64,000 nt of DNA from Actinomadura graeca (lineage in GTDB: Bacteria > Actinomycetota > Actinomycetes > Streptosporangiales > Streptosporangiaceae): the NCBI RefSeq assembly GCF_019175365.1, contig NZ_CP059572.1:4216001-4280000 (forward strand), given 5' to 3'. The position numbers and the translations under genes are program-made. Below are positions 8,486-17,584 of this stretch, in pieces; positions within the stretch are counted from its first letter, which is position 1; every line of letters begins with the position of its first letter. A model generated the notes under the pieces. The model had not been told where the DNA came from and made no database searches. It worked only from the letters and a program-made list of their open reading frames with translations.

Positions 8486-11221
8486 CTAGCCGTTCCGCTG
8501 ATCTTCCGGAGCCGCCGCCGGCCGCAGCAGCGAAAGGCGGCGCGCGCGTCTCACTGCGTCACCCCGCCGCGTCACCGCCAGTTTGCGGTAGATGCTCTTC
8601 AGGTGGGTCTTCACCGTGTTCACCGACAGGTACAGATCCGCCGCGATCTCCTCCGTCGTCATCATCTGGGCCAGGCGGCGGAGGACGTCCGACTCCCGCG
8701 CGCTCAGCCGCTCCACGGGAACGGCGGCGTCCGTCCGGCGGGGCGGCCCGCCGTCCTCCGCGGAGAGGCCCAGCGGTTCGAGGATCCGCAGGTGGGGCCG
8801 TAGCAGGTCGCGGTCGGCGAGCAGGACCGGCCGCAGCCAGGCGCGCGACATCGCGAACGGCCGCCTGATCTGCTCGCGGGCGGCGAGCCGCAGGGCGCGC
8901 TCCAGCGACCGGCGCCCCCGGGACCGGTCGCCCCTCCGGTAGGACAGCCCCGCGTCGAGCACCCACGCCTCCACGCGCACGTTCACGGCGGCGTCGACCG
9001 TCCCGTGCAGGGCGTGGCGGAGCACCGCCGCGGCCGCCGCGTCGTCGCCCTCGCCCAGCGCGGCCTTCGCGAGGGACAGCCGCGCGTCGAGCCCCCCGGC
9101 CCGTCCGGCGCGCTCCACCGCGAGCCGCGCCGCCCGGCCCTCGCCCCGCGCCGCGAGCGCGTCGGCGGTCAGGAGCCGCAGCCTGCGCCTCAGCCACCGG
9201 GGACGCGGCGTCACCGACTCGGCCGCGCGCAGCGCGTCCAGCGCGCGTTCCGGCCGGTCCTGCGCCACCTCGACCCAGGCGGCCACGAGACCGTGCACGA
9301 TCGCCAGGAAGGGATCGGGACGCTCACCGAGCGCCAGGCGGACCCGGGCCAGCTCGTCCCGCGCGGCGGTGATGCGCCACTGCTCCACGTGCACCCACGC
9401 GGCGGCGAGGCGCGTGGTCGCCTCCTGGCCCGCGGCCGGTGCGGCGCCCCTCCCCGGCGCGACCCCGGTCACGAGGCCGGACGCGGTCCCCGCGTTGCCG
9501 AGCAGCACCTCGGTGAGCGCGAGGTCGCCCCGGCGGCACAGCCTCTGCAGGTCCCCTCCCGCGGCCTCCGCCGCGTACAGGGCGCGGCGGAAGAAGCCGG
9601 CCGCCTCCCGCAGCTCGCCGTGCCACAGCCGCTCGGCGCCCTCGCTCGCGGAGGCCAGGATCTCCAGCTCGGGCCGCTCGTCGAGGACGCCGGCGGGCAG
9701 CCGCCGCAGGCGGGCGGCGCGGCGTCCGAGCCGTCCCGCGCTCCCGGCGGGGAGGACGCCCGTGCGCCACAGCTCCACCGCCGCCAGGCAGGCGCGCGCG
9801 GCCGGCGCCTCGTCCTGCGGGGACGAGCCGAGCACCGCGTTCGCGTACGCGAGCGCGGCGGCCGCTTCGCGGTCGTCGCCCCGGGCCGTCGCCGCGGCGG
9901 CCATGACGATCGCCGGTTCCGGGTCCGGGCCGCCGAAGACGGCGCCGTCCGGCATGGCGGTGAACGCCACGGTGAGCGGGCCGCGCGGGCACGGGCCGAG
10001 GACCTGCCCGATGGCGAACCGGTCCACCACCATCCGCGAGGCCCGGCGCCACTCCCCCGCCTCGACGGCGTGCTCCACGGCCTCGGTGACCAGCCCGGCG
10101 CGTTCCAGCCAGTCCGCGGCGCGGCGGTGCAGGTCCCGCATCCCACCCGGGGACTCCTGCCGGAGGACGAACCGCAACGCCTGCGCGAACATCGGGTGGT
10201 ACCGGTACCAGCCGTCCCCCAGCGGGACGGCGAACGCGTTCCGGCGCACCATCTCCGGGAACAGGCCGTCCTCTCCGCCCGCCAGCTCGGCCACCAGCCC
10301 GGCGGTGAACCTGCGGGTGATGCTCGCGGCCAGGAGGAGCCGCCGCAGCCCCGGCGGCTGGGCCTCGACGACCTCCTCGGTCAGGTAGCCGACGACCGCC
10401 GGGTGGTCGCCCGCGAACTCCTCCGCGAACGCCTCCGGGGCGCAAAGCCGCGCCATGGCCATCGCGGCGATCCTGACGCCCGCGGCCCAGCCGCCGGTGC
10501 TCTCCAGCAGCCTGCGCCGGGACGCGGGCGGAAGACCCGCTGAATGCTGGTCCAGGATCGCCGCGAGTTCCCCGTCGTCGCAGGCCAGATCGTCGTGCCC
10601 GATCTCGGTCAGCTCACCGGCCAGGCGGTGGCGCTGGAGGGGGATCGGAGGAACGCTCCGGGACAGGACGACGACGCGCAGCCGCGGCCCGGTATGGCGC
10701 AGGAGGCGCCGCACCGCCTCGGCGGGTCCGGAGCCCGCCTCCGCCGGGAAGTCGTCCACGACCAGGACGACCGGCGGATCGGCGTCGCCGAGGCACGCGC
10801 CGACGGCCCGGGCGAGCACGTCGCCGTCCGCCTGCTCCGCGCCACCGGCCTCCTCCGCGCCACCGGCCTCCTCCGCGCCACCGGCCTCCTCCGCGCCCCG
10901 CGGCTCCCCCGCGTCGACGGCCATCGGCAGGACGTCGAACCCGGCATGCGCGAGGCCGTCGAGGACCACGCGGCAGAACCGCGAGGCGGTCGCCGTCGAG
11001 CCGTCGCACGTGATCCAGCGGACGCACCGCCCTCCCCGCGCGGACACGGCCGTGGCCCATTCCAGCGTGGCCGCGGTCTTGCCCGCTCCCGGCGGCCCCG
11101 TCACCACGGTCAGGCGGCGTCCGGCCCCGCGCCGCAGGAGTTCCGTCACGCGAGGGCGGGAAACCACCCATTCAGGCAAAGCCGGTACAGAGCCCGTCTG
11201 CGCCAACGGCGTCTCGTCCAT
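8486..11221 (-). CDS. LAL/MalT-type LuxR transcriptional regulator
   Basis: 911 aa from ATG 11221 (GGGGAG at about 7 nt). A GTG at 11335 in the same frame overlaps an AGGAGG directly, so a longer form cannot be excluded. The Walker A is intact at residues 42-49 (GPPGAGKT), with a Walker B-like VVLVVDDF. A TPR-like helical region follows, and the C-terminal LuxR domain lies at about 837-897 (MTTEEIAADLYLSVNTVKTH). The linker before Walker B contains three to four copies of a six-residue GGAEEA-type unit encoded by an 18-bp tandem repeat. It is a close paralogue of the gene at 12895-15555, with the same domain order and nearly the same HTH. Inducer and targets are unknown. Confidence 0.87.
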   Translation of the reverse strand: MDETPLAQTGSVPALPEWVVSRPRVTELLRRGAGRRLTVVTGPPGAGKTAATLEWATAVSARGGRCVRWITCDGSTATASRFCRVVLDGLAHAGFDVLPMAVDAGEPRGAEEAGGAEEAGGAEEAGGAEQADGDVLARAVGACLGDADPPVVLVVDDFPAEAGSGPAEAVRRLLRHTGPRLRVVVLSRSVPPIPLQRHRLAGELTEIGHDDLACDDGELAAILDQHSAGLPPASRRRLLESTGGWAAGVRIAAMAMARLCAPEAFAEEFAGDHPAVVGYLTEEVVEAQPPGLRRLLLAASITRRFTAGLVAELAGGEDGLFPEMVRRNAFAVPLGDGWYRYHPMFAQALRFVLRQESPGGMRDLHRRAADWLERAGLVTEAVEHAVEAGEWRRASRMVVDRFAIGQVLGPCPRGPLTVAFTAMPDGAVFGGPDPEPAIVMAAAATARGDDREAAAALAYANAVLGSSPQDEAPAARACLAAVELWRTGVLPAGSAGRLGRRAARLRRLPAGVLDERPELEILASASEGAERLWHGELREAAGFFRRALYAAEAAGGDLQRLCRRGDLALTEVLLGNAGTASGLVTGVAPGRGAAPAAGQEATTRLAAAWVHVEQWRITAARDELARVRLALGERPDPFLAIVHGLVAAWVEVAQDRPERALDALRAAESVTPRPRWLRRRLRLLTADALAARGEGRAARLAVERAGRAGGLDARLSLAKAALGEGDDAAAAAVLRHALHGTVDAAVNVRVEAWVLDAGLSYRRGDRSRGRRSLERALRLAAREQIRRPFAMSRAWLRPVLLADRDLLRPHLRILEPLGLSAEDGGPPRRTDAAVPVERLSARESDVLRRLAQMMTTEEIAADLYLSVNTVKTHLKSIYRKLAVTRRGDAVRRARRLSLLRPAAAPEDQRNG
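10835..10906. repeat. 18-bp tandem repeat inside the third LAL gene
   Basis: Three exact and one degenerate copy of CTCCGCGCCACCGGCCTC encode a run of GGAEEA units between the P-loop and the Walker B strand. The unit is a multiple of three, so copy number can change without a frameshift. Confidence 0.85.
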
Positions 11222-11637
11222 TCCTTCACTCCCCCCGAAGCCGATGAATTCGGAGCGTCGCAAAGTCCTGGCCGGCCGCACATCCCCTGTCCTGAGGGTG
11301 CCGTCTCCCCGTTCGACGAACGTCGCCAGGTTCACCTCCTACAGGTGATACGCGACGCCCTACGCCTCCCTCATGCTGTCGGCGGAAGCGGACCGGGGCC
11401 TGGTCGCACCGGCCGCCGGAGGGGGAAGGGGAGGCGGAACACGATGTTCAGGAGCCGCCGGGTCACCCGCCGCGCCGTCAGGCGCGCCGCGCGCCGCAGG
11501 TGAACGGATTCCGTGGCGGCGGGTCACCCGCTATGGGTGGGCTTGCCTGGTCAAGGCACTCTTCGCGGTCGTCGCGGGGGTGCGCGGGTATGGGACGGAT
11601 GGTGGCGTGCGACGCGACCGCTGGGAAGGGGCATCCC
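11222..11637. promoter_or_regulatory. Divergent intergenic region between LAL regulator and GAP-family gene
   Basis: About 415 bp between divergent starts at 11221 and 11638. No open frame here has a supported start. The LAL promoter and the GAP-gene promoter must lie in it; I cannot assign -35/-10 boxes confidently. Confidence 0.45.
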
Positions 11638-12264
11638 TTGGATCTGCAGATTCTTCCGCTGGCCATCACCATGATGGCGGGCCCGCAGATCATGTCCGCG
11701 ATCATCCTCGTGACCACCCGGAGCCCGGTGCGCGTGTCGCTGGCGTTCCTGCTGGGCGTGGCCGTGGCCGCGACGCTGGGGGTCTCCATCGCCCGGGGCA
11801 TCTTCGCCCTGGTGGGCGGCGGCTCCTCCATGGGTGATCCTTCCGACTCGGGGTCGGCGGGGAACATCGTCCAGCTCGTGCTGGTGGTCCTGCTGCTCGT
11901 GGCGGCGCTGAGGAACTACGTCAAGCGGGCGACGATCGAGCCGCCGCATTGGCTCGGGACGCTGATGGACGCCGGGCCCCGCAAGGCGCTCACCACCGGG
12001 TTCCTGGTGATCCTGCTGATGCCCTCGGACCTCGTGGTGATGCTGACCGTGGGCGCCCATCTCGAACAGCACGACCTCGGCGTGGCCGCCGCTCTGCCGT
12101 TCATCGGGCTGACCGTCCTGGTGGCGGCGCTGCCGCTGCTCCTGCTGCTGCTCGTGCACCGGCGCGCCGTCCGGGCGATGCCCGCGGTCCGGACCTGGAT
12201 GAACACCCACGCGTGGCTGATCAACATCATCTGCTGCCTGGTCTTCATCGTGCTCATCCTCTGA
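11638..12264 (+). CDS. GAP-family (Sap) membrane protein
   Basis: 208 aa. The start is set at TTG 11638, preceded by GGAAGGGG at about 6 nt; upstream in-frame codons encode low-quality arginine-rich sequence. Six hydrophobic segments are visible, with the first running LPLAITMMAGPQIMSAIILV and the last INIICCLVFIVLIL. The conserved TGFLVILLMPSDLVVML in the middle is typical of GAP proteins (sulfolipid-addressing protein family), which are LysE-like membrane proteins implicated in moving glycopeptidolipids or sulfolipids to the cell surface in mycobacteria. The substrate here is unknown. Confidence 0.8.
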   Translation: MDLQILPLAITMMAGPQIMSAIILVTTRSPVRVSLAFLLGVAVAATLGVSIARGIFALVGGGSSMGDPSDSGSAGNIVQLVLVVLLLVAALRNYVKRATIEPPHWLGTLMDAGPRKALTTGFLVILLMPSDLVVMLTVGAHLEQHDLGVAAALPFIGLTVLVAALPLLLLLLVHRRAVRAMPAVRTWMNTHAWLINIICCLVFIVLIL

Positions 12265-12284
12265 CCACCACTGCCGGGGGTGTG

Positions 12285-12307
12285 GGACCGGCCCGCAGCG
12301 CCGGTCC
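12285..12307. terminator. Hairpin between convergent genes
   Basis: An 8-bp perfect stem (GGACCGGC and GCCGGTCC) with a 7-nt loop lies between the convergent GAP-family and DUF7144-like genes. It has no T-run. Confidence 0.5.
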
Positions 12308-12320
12308 GGCGCTCCGGCGG

Positions 12321-12755
12321 TCAGGTGTCGGCGGACGATGGCGAGTACTTCACCAGCCCCCAGATCACGGCCACGTCCAGCGCGATGATCACGATGGACC
12401 ACACCGGGTAGTACGGCAGGAACATGAAGTTGGCGATGGCGCTCGCGACGGCCAGGACGATGCCGATCGCGCGGGCCCACAGCTGCCCGGTGAAGACCGC
12501 GAACCCGGCCACGGCCACGACGATCCCGAGGATCAGGTGCGCCCAGCCCCAGGTGGAGACGTCCCACTTGAAGATGTAGTCGCCGCGGACCACGTACAAG
12601 TCGTCATTGGAGATCGCCGCGATCCCGAGCAGCGCGCCGAACGTCCCGGCCAAGATCATCATGCTGCCGGCGAAGACCGAGAAGCCCATCGCCGCGCGGC
12701 TGACCGGCCGGGCGCCCGTCCTGGACGATTCGCGGTGCATGTGACTGCTGATCAT
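12321..12755 (-). CDS. DUF7144-like small membrane protein
   Basis: 144 aa. ATG 12755 is chosen because AGGAGG lies 7 nt upstream; ATG 12761 is too close to it. Four membrane helices are visible (about 19-45, 71-88, 92-110 and 113-132). The motif SNDDLYVVRGDYIFKWDVS, followed by GWAHLILGIV, is characteristic of a widespread actinobacterial four-helix family (formerly DUF4383/DUF7144-like). Function is not known. It is convergent with the GAP-family gene and reads away from the fourth LAL gene in the same direction. Confidence 0.72.
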   Translation of the reverse strand: MISSHMHRESSRTGARPVSRAAMGFSVFAGSMMILAGTFGALLGIAAISNDDLYVVRGDYIFKWDVSTWGWAHLILGIVVAVAGFAVFTGQLWARAIGIVLAVASAIANFMFLPYYPVWSIVIIALDVAVIWGLVKYSPSSADT

Positions 12756-12894
12756 TGTCATCCCTCCTGTCGTCGGTGGGCCTCGTGGCCATCGTCCGAT
12801 CTCCGGGCACCGTCCCGAATCACCCGTGGCGGATGAGATGTATCCGCCGGGGGCGACCGGCCGCCGGACGCGTCACCCATGGCGGGGGACGGCG

Positions 12895-15555
12895 TCACAG
12901 CAGGTCCAGGTGATGGGCGCGGCGGACGGCCTCGCCCCGGCGTGTCACCGCGAGCTTGCGGTAGATGCTCCGCAGATGGGTCTTGACGGTGTTGACCGAG
13001 ACGCACATCTCGGTCGCGATCTCCTCGGTCGTCAGCATCTCCGACAGCAGGCCCAGCACCTGGAGCTCGCGCGCGCTCAGCCTGCCGAACGCCATCGGGG
13101 CCTCCCCCGACCCGCCGGAGCCGCCGGGGTCCGCGTCCGGGCGCGTCCCGGCCCCGGCCGCCGCGCCGAGGGGCCCGATGAGGGCGCGGTGCGCCCCGAG
13201 GAGGGCCGGGTCGCCGCGCAGCACGGGGAAAAGCCAGTTCCTGGCCTGGGCGAAGGGCAGGCTGATCCTCTCCCGTTCTCCCAGGCGCAGCGCGTGCTCC
13301 AGGGACCGGCGTCCCTTCGAGCCGTCACCGGCGCGGTAGGCGAGGCAGGCGTCCAGCAGCCACGCCTCGACCCGCACGTCGGCCGGGACGGCGGTGGACT
13401 CCACCACCGCCGGGCGGACCGTGCGCGCCGCGGCGGCGGCCTCGCCCAGGCCGAGCTGGATGCGGGCGAGCGTGATCGCGCCCGCCGCGCCGCCCGCGGC
13501 CCGCGCGGACTCCATGGCGGCGCCGACGGCGCCCGTGGCCGCCTGCGCCTCGGCGGCGACCAGGAGCAGCAGCCGCCGCAGCCAGGGCATCCCGGCGGCC
13601 TCCTCCTGCGCGGAGTACAGGACCGCGAGCGCCTGCCCGGGGCGCCCCGAGGCGAGGTCCAGCCTGGCCGTCAGCAGGGCGCGCAGCACCGAGATCAGGC
13701 CGTCGGGCGGCCGGCCGGCGGCTTGGCGGACCTTGCCGAGCTCGGCGCGGGCGTCGTCCAGCCGGACGTCCTCGAAGGCCACCCAGGCGCCCGCGAGGTG
13801 CACGGCAGGGACAGGGCACCCGCCGGGGTCCGCGGGGACCTCCGGCAGCCGCTCCGCCCGGGCGACGAGGTCGGCGGCCCGCCCGAACCGGCCCTGGAGG
13901 GCCTCCGCCAGCGCCAGGTCGCCCACGCACCGGCGGAGCTGGAGGTCGGCCCCCGCCTCCGCGGCGGGCAACGCGAGCCGGAGGCCCGCCGCCGCCTGCC
14001 GGGGCCGCCCGGCCCGCAGGTCCATGAGCGCGTACCCGTGGCGCACGAGCGCGCGGAGCTCGGGACGGCCGTCCGTCCGGCCGCGGGGAAGGGCCTCCAG
14101 CAGCAGGTCCAGCTCGCGGACGAGCCCGTGGAACGCCCCGTCCGGGCAGGGGAGGGCGGCGACGACCCGGACCAGCACGGCGGCGAGCCGCGCCGGGACG
14201 GCACGGTCGTCGGGCAGCGCCGCGAGATGCCGCTCGGCGTGCGCGAGGCGGTGCGCGCAGACCCGGTGATCCCCCTGCGCCAGCGCCGTCGCAGCTGCGA
14301 CGACGGCGGTCTCGGGGGCGGCGGACCCGGCGGGATCGGGCATCCCGGCCATAAGCCGGGCCAGCTCCCTGTGGGGGGACGACCCCCCACACCCCCCGGA
14401 ACAGAATTGGGCCCGGTCGCCTGTGAGACCGAGGAGGCGGCCCACCGCGAGGTCGCCGACCACGAGACGGCAGGCGCGGGACCAGTCCCCCGCCAGGACG
14501 GCATGCCGGACGGCGTCCTCCGGCAGCCGGTTGCGGGCGAACCACGCCGCGGCCCTCCGGTGCAGCAGGACCGCGCCTCCGGGCCGCTCGTGCCGCGACG
14601 TCAGGTCCAGCGCCTCGGCGAACATGGCGTGGAAGCGGTACCAGCCCCGACCGAGGGGGACGACGAAGGCGTTCCGCCGGACGAGGTCCGCGAAGAGGCC
14701 CCCGGCCTCCCGTCCCGCCAGCTCCGCGGCGAGGTCGGCGTTGAAGCGGCGCGCGACGCCGAGGTCGAGCAGCAGGCCGCGGATTCGGGCCGGCTGGGCG
14801 TTCAGGCCCTCCGCCACGAGGTAGTCGAGGGCCGCGGGGTCGTCGCCGCCGAACTCCGCGGCGAAGCCGTCCGGGTCCGGGTGGCCGCGCATGGCCAGCG
14901 CCGCCAGCCGCAGCCCGGCCGCCCATCCCTCGGTGTTCGCCTCCAGGGCGCGCAGGGACGGCGCCGTCACCCGCACCCCATGGCGGTCGAGGAGGGCGCG
15001 GGTCTCCTGTTCGTCGAACGCCAGGTCCCCGCCCCGGATCTCCGTGAGGTCCCCGGTCAGCCGGTGGCGGTGCAGCGGCAGCGGCGGATCGCCGCGGGAG
15101 ATCAGCACCAGCCGCAGCGCCGGGCCGGCGGCCGTGAGGACCCGGGCGAGATCGCGGGCCACCGAGGAGCCGGACGGGGGCCGGAAGTCGTCGAGCACGA
15201 GGACGACCGGCGCGCCCGCACCGCCGAGCACGGAGGCCAGGGCCGTGAGGAAGGATTCACGGCCCCGCCCCGACGGACCCGGGACGGCCGGGAGCCCGGC
15301 GACGCCCGCGTCGTCCAAGGCCGCGAGGACGATCGTCCAGAACGCGGCGGAGCGGTGGTCCTCCCTGTCCAGCGAGGCCCAGGCGACCGGGCCCGGTGGC
15401 GCGCCCGAGGCGGCCCACATCGCGGCGGCGACCGACTTGCCCGCTCCCGGCGGACCCGTCACGACCGTCAGCGGCCCTCTGGCGCCTTCGTCGAAGCGCT
15501 CCGCGACGCGGGGGCGGGCGACGGCCCAGTCGCGCCGGGCGGGGACGCCGTCCAT
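12895..15555 (-). CDS. LAL/MalT-type LuxR regulator carrying a repeat-encoded insertion
   Basis: 886 aa. ATG 15555 is preceded by GGGGGGT at about 6 nt. It has an intact Walker A at residues 34-41 (GPPGAGKS), a Walker B-like VVLVLDDF, TPR-like helices and a C-terminal LuxR domain (MLTTEEIATEMCVSVNTVKTH). It parallels the gene at 8486-11221 along its length. The exception is near residues 385-400: where the paralogue has LGPCPRGPLTVAFTAMPDG, this protein has extra residues including AQFCSGGCGGSSPHRE. That segment is the translation of a GC-extreme palindromic repeat at 14366-14408, inserted in frame. The fold probably tolerates it in a loop between domains, but activity may be affected. Confidence 0.87.
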   Translation of the reverse strand: MDGVPARRDWAVARPRVAERFDEGARGPLTVVTGPPGAGKSVAAAMWAASGAPPGPVAWASLDREDHRSAAFWTIVLAALDDAGVAGLPAVPGPSGRGRESFLTALASVLGGAGAPVVLVLDDFRPPSGSSVARDLARVLTAAGPALRLVLISRGDPPLPLHRHRLTGDLTEIRGGDLAFDEQETRALLDRHGVRVTAPSLRALEANTEGWAAGLRLAALAMRGHPDPDGFAAEFGGDDPAALDYLVAEGLNAQPARIRGLLLDLGVARRFNADLAAELAGREAGGLFADLVRRNAFVVPLGRGWYRFHAMFAEALDLTSRHERPGGAVLLHRRAAAWFARNRLPEDAVRHAVLAGDWSRACRLVVGDLAVGRLLGLTGDRAQFCSGGCGGSSPHRELARLMAGMPDPAGSAAPETAVVAAATALAQGDHRVCAHRLAHAERHLAALPDDRAVPARLAAVLVRVVAALPCPDGAFHGLVRELDLLLEALPRGRTDGRPELRALVRHGYALMDLRAGRPRQAAAGLRLALPAAEAGADLQLRRCVGDLALAEALQGRFGRAADLVARAERLPEVPADPGGCPVPAVHLAGAWVAFEDVRLDDARAELGKVRQAAGRPPDGLISVLRALLTARLDLASGRPGQALAVLYSAQEEAAGMPWLRRLLLLVAAEAQAATGAVGAAMESARAAGGAAGAITLARIQLGLGEAAAAARTVRPAVVESTAVPADVRVEAWLLDACLAYRAGDGSKGRRSLEHALRLGERERISLPFAQARNWLFPVLRGDPALLGAHRALIGPLGAAAGAGTRPDADPGGSGGSGEAPMAFGRLSARELQVLGLLSEMLTTEEIATEMCVSVNTVKTHLRSIYRKLAVTRRGEAVRRAHHLDLL
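14366..14408. repeat. GC-extreme palindromic repeat, copy 2, inside a coding region
   Basis: Same core as copy 1 (TGTGGGGGG, ACGA, CCCCCCACA, then CCCCCCGGAACAG). It lies within the fourth LAL gene, read in frame with no stop codon, and accounts for residues absent from the paralogous regulator. Confidence 0.85.
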
Positions 15556-15750
15556 GACGCACCCCCCACCCGCGGGCGCGGGCGCGCCGCCCCGGATGGG
15601 CCTCACCCGGGGCCGCACCCCGCACTCCGGCTGCTCGCTCCGGTCGCACGAGGCCACCCCGTCCCGCTGACGCTACCCGTCCGCGCGCGTGCGGAGTTCC
15701 ACGAAACCGGAAAGCCCGGACCGCGAACTCTTGACCTGCGGCGAGGCGTC

Positions 15751-17391
15751 TCAGGGGGCGAGCCGGTAGACGCGGACGACGCGGTCCGGGGTGCCGTAGA
15801 CCTGCCGCCACCGGGGGCCCGTCCAGGCCGGGTCGCCCCTCATGGCGCGCGCCGACGCCCGGCATTGCGGGCAGACCCGTCCGTCCTCGGTGTCGAAGAG
15901 CAACAGGAGATCTCCCGGACGGGGCTTCTCGCCGCCCGGCCGGGCGTTCCGCACCCGCGCGGACCATGCCCGCCCGCCCCAGGCGCCCTGCCGGTAGACC
16001 ATGAGGACCTTGCTGGTGCGCTGATCCGCCCAGATGCGGGGGGCCGCACCGTCGTGGTCGCGCATCCAGGAGCGCAGCGCCTCCATCTGGGTGCCGCCGC
16101 CCGCCCGCGTGTCCGGGGATCTCCACCAGGAGCGCGCGGAGACGCCGACGGAGATCGCGGCCAGGGTCAGGACCACCGCCGCGGGCAGCGCCACGCGCAG
16201 GACGGCGCGCCTGACGAGGGGCGGCGCGTCCGGTGCGCGCCTCGGCACCGGGACGCGGTCGACCAGGAGCACCGCGGCGATCCAGAGCAGCCCGAGGCCG
16301 CCGAGCACGAACGCCGGGAAGACGGGGAACCAGTAGCGGATCAGCTGGAGCCGCAGCTTGGGGGCGGAGGGGTCGAGCACGCCGCCGAGCAGCGTGAGCG
16401 GAACCCAGAGCAGCGCGCAGGCGGCCACCGGGACGGCCAGCCTGCGGGGGCGCAGCAGCCCGCCCAGCAGGGTCAGGCCGAGCAGGGTGACCAGCAGCCC
16501 GCCCTCCGGATACGTCCTCAGCGTGACCGGCAGCCGCAGGATGTACATCATGCGCGGCTTGTCGCGGTAGGTCGTGGCGATGTCGGGCCTCGACGGGCCC
16601 TGCCCGTGCCCCATGATCGCCTGAAGGCGCGCGAACGGGTCGCCGTAGAGCCGCCAGCACAGCGCCAGTTCCGCGAGGACGATGACCGCGACCGGGAGCG
16701 CGGCCCACAGCAGTCCGGTGAGGCGCGCTCTGCGGTACAGGAGGACCAGCGCCACCGGCCACATGAAGACGACGAACTCACGGGCCAGGTAGGACCAGCC
16801 GAGCAGCGCCCCGACGGCGAGGAACCGGGCCCTGCCGGGCGCGTCCGCACCCCGTCCGGTGGACGCCGATCCGCTGGACGCCGGTCCGGTCGACGCCGCC
16901 AGGGCCAGCGCGCACGTGAAGAGACCGGCCGCGAGCACGTCGGGCAGCAGGTCGGTCGAGTCGGTGAAGACCGGGGTCGCCGCGACGACGATCAGCCCGC
17001 CCGCCACGCCCACCGGCCGGGCGAACAGCACCGTGCCGAGCGCGTAGGTGCCGAGGAGCAGCGACAGCGTCGCCAGGACGGGGACGATCGCGTACGCGGC
17101 CTGCGAGTAGCCGAACACCGCGATCATCAGGCGGACCGGAACGACCACCCCGAACCGGGTCACCTGGTGCATCTCCGTGGTGCCCTCGACGGGGTGCGGG
17201 AAGCGCGCCGCCGCCGTCAGGTAGTTGAGCTGGTCGGACGGGACGGGCGTGCGCAGGTGGGTCACCAGGACCGCGAGCCAGGCCAGCGCGAGGACCCCCG
17301 GCACCAGCCGGGCCGGGGCCGTCCATCGGCGGGACGGGGAGACCGGCGGGTCCTCACGCCGGGACGAGGTGACGCTCAAGCCCACGGGCAC
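15751..17391 (-). CDS. GT-C fold membrane glycosyltransferase (family 39-like)
   Basis: 546 aa from GTG 17391; the frame is open upstream to ATG 17550, but that start would leave only about 30 bp before the divergent sigma factor gene and adds unconserved sequence. About eleven hydrophobic helices are visible. After TM1 comes PSDQLNYLTAAARFPHPVEG, an extracytoplasmic loop with the acidic residue expected in GT-C/PMT-type enzymes, and a soluble C-terminal tail follows. Such proteins use polyprenyl-phosphate sugars to glycosylate lipids, polymers or proteins outside the membrane. Acceptor unknown. The start is uncertain. Confidence 0.7.
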   Translation of the reverse strand: MPVGLSVTSSRREDPPVSPSRRWTAPARLVPGVLALAWLAVLVTHLRTPVPSDQLNYLTAAARFPHPVEGTTEMHQVTRFGVVVPVRLMIAVFGYSQAAYAIVPVLATLSLLLGTYALGTVLFARPVGVAGGLIVVAATPVFTDSTDLLPDVLAAGLFTCALALAASTGPASSGSASTGRGADAPGRARFLAVGALLGWSYLAREFVVFMWPVALVLLYRRARLTGLLWAALPVAVIVLAELALCWRLYGDPFARLQAIMGHGQGPSRPDIATTYRDKPRMMYILRLPVTLRTYPEGGLLVTLLGLTLLGGLLRPRRLAVPVAACALLWVPLTLLGGVLDPSAPKLRLQLIRYWFPVFPAFVLGGLGLLWIAAVLLVDRVPVPRRAPDAPPLVRRAVLRVALPAAVVLTLAAISVGVSARSWWRSPDTRAGGGTQMEALRSWMRDHDGAAPRIWADQRTSKVLMVYRQGAWGGRAWSARVRNARPGGEKPRPGDLLLLFDTEDGRVCPQCRASARAMRGDPAWTGPRWRQVYGTPDRVVRVYRLAP

Positions 17392-17584
17392 AACGGAAAT
17401 CTCTTCGCACCCGGCCGACGGAGGGGTGGCCGCCCAGTGATCGGTGGGTGAATTGACCGTGATGGACGAGGACACCCCGGCCGTCCCGGTGGTACCGCGG
17501 GTGATACCGCACCGGTAATACGGGGGGCTTTGCCGGACATAGGGAGGCATCCAGCACCCACCACGACTGTTGAAGGAGGCGGGT
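17392..17584. promoter_or_regulatory. Divergent promoter region
   Basis: About 190 bp between the glycosyltransferase and sigma factor starts, containing an AAGGAGG ribosome site at its right end. No promoter boxes are assigned. Confidence 0.4.

Noticed and set aside
10835..10906. 18-bp tandem repeat considered as a regulatory iteron
   Set aside because: It is inside a coding frame and encodes a simple hexapeptide repeat; no replication gene is near.
12826..17451. A plus-strand open frame of 1541 codons
   Set aside because: It is antisense to an LAL regulator and a glycosyltransferase with clear motifs; its translation is Arg/Pro/Gly/His-rich without domains, as expected for the complement of high-GC coding DNA.
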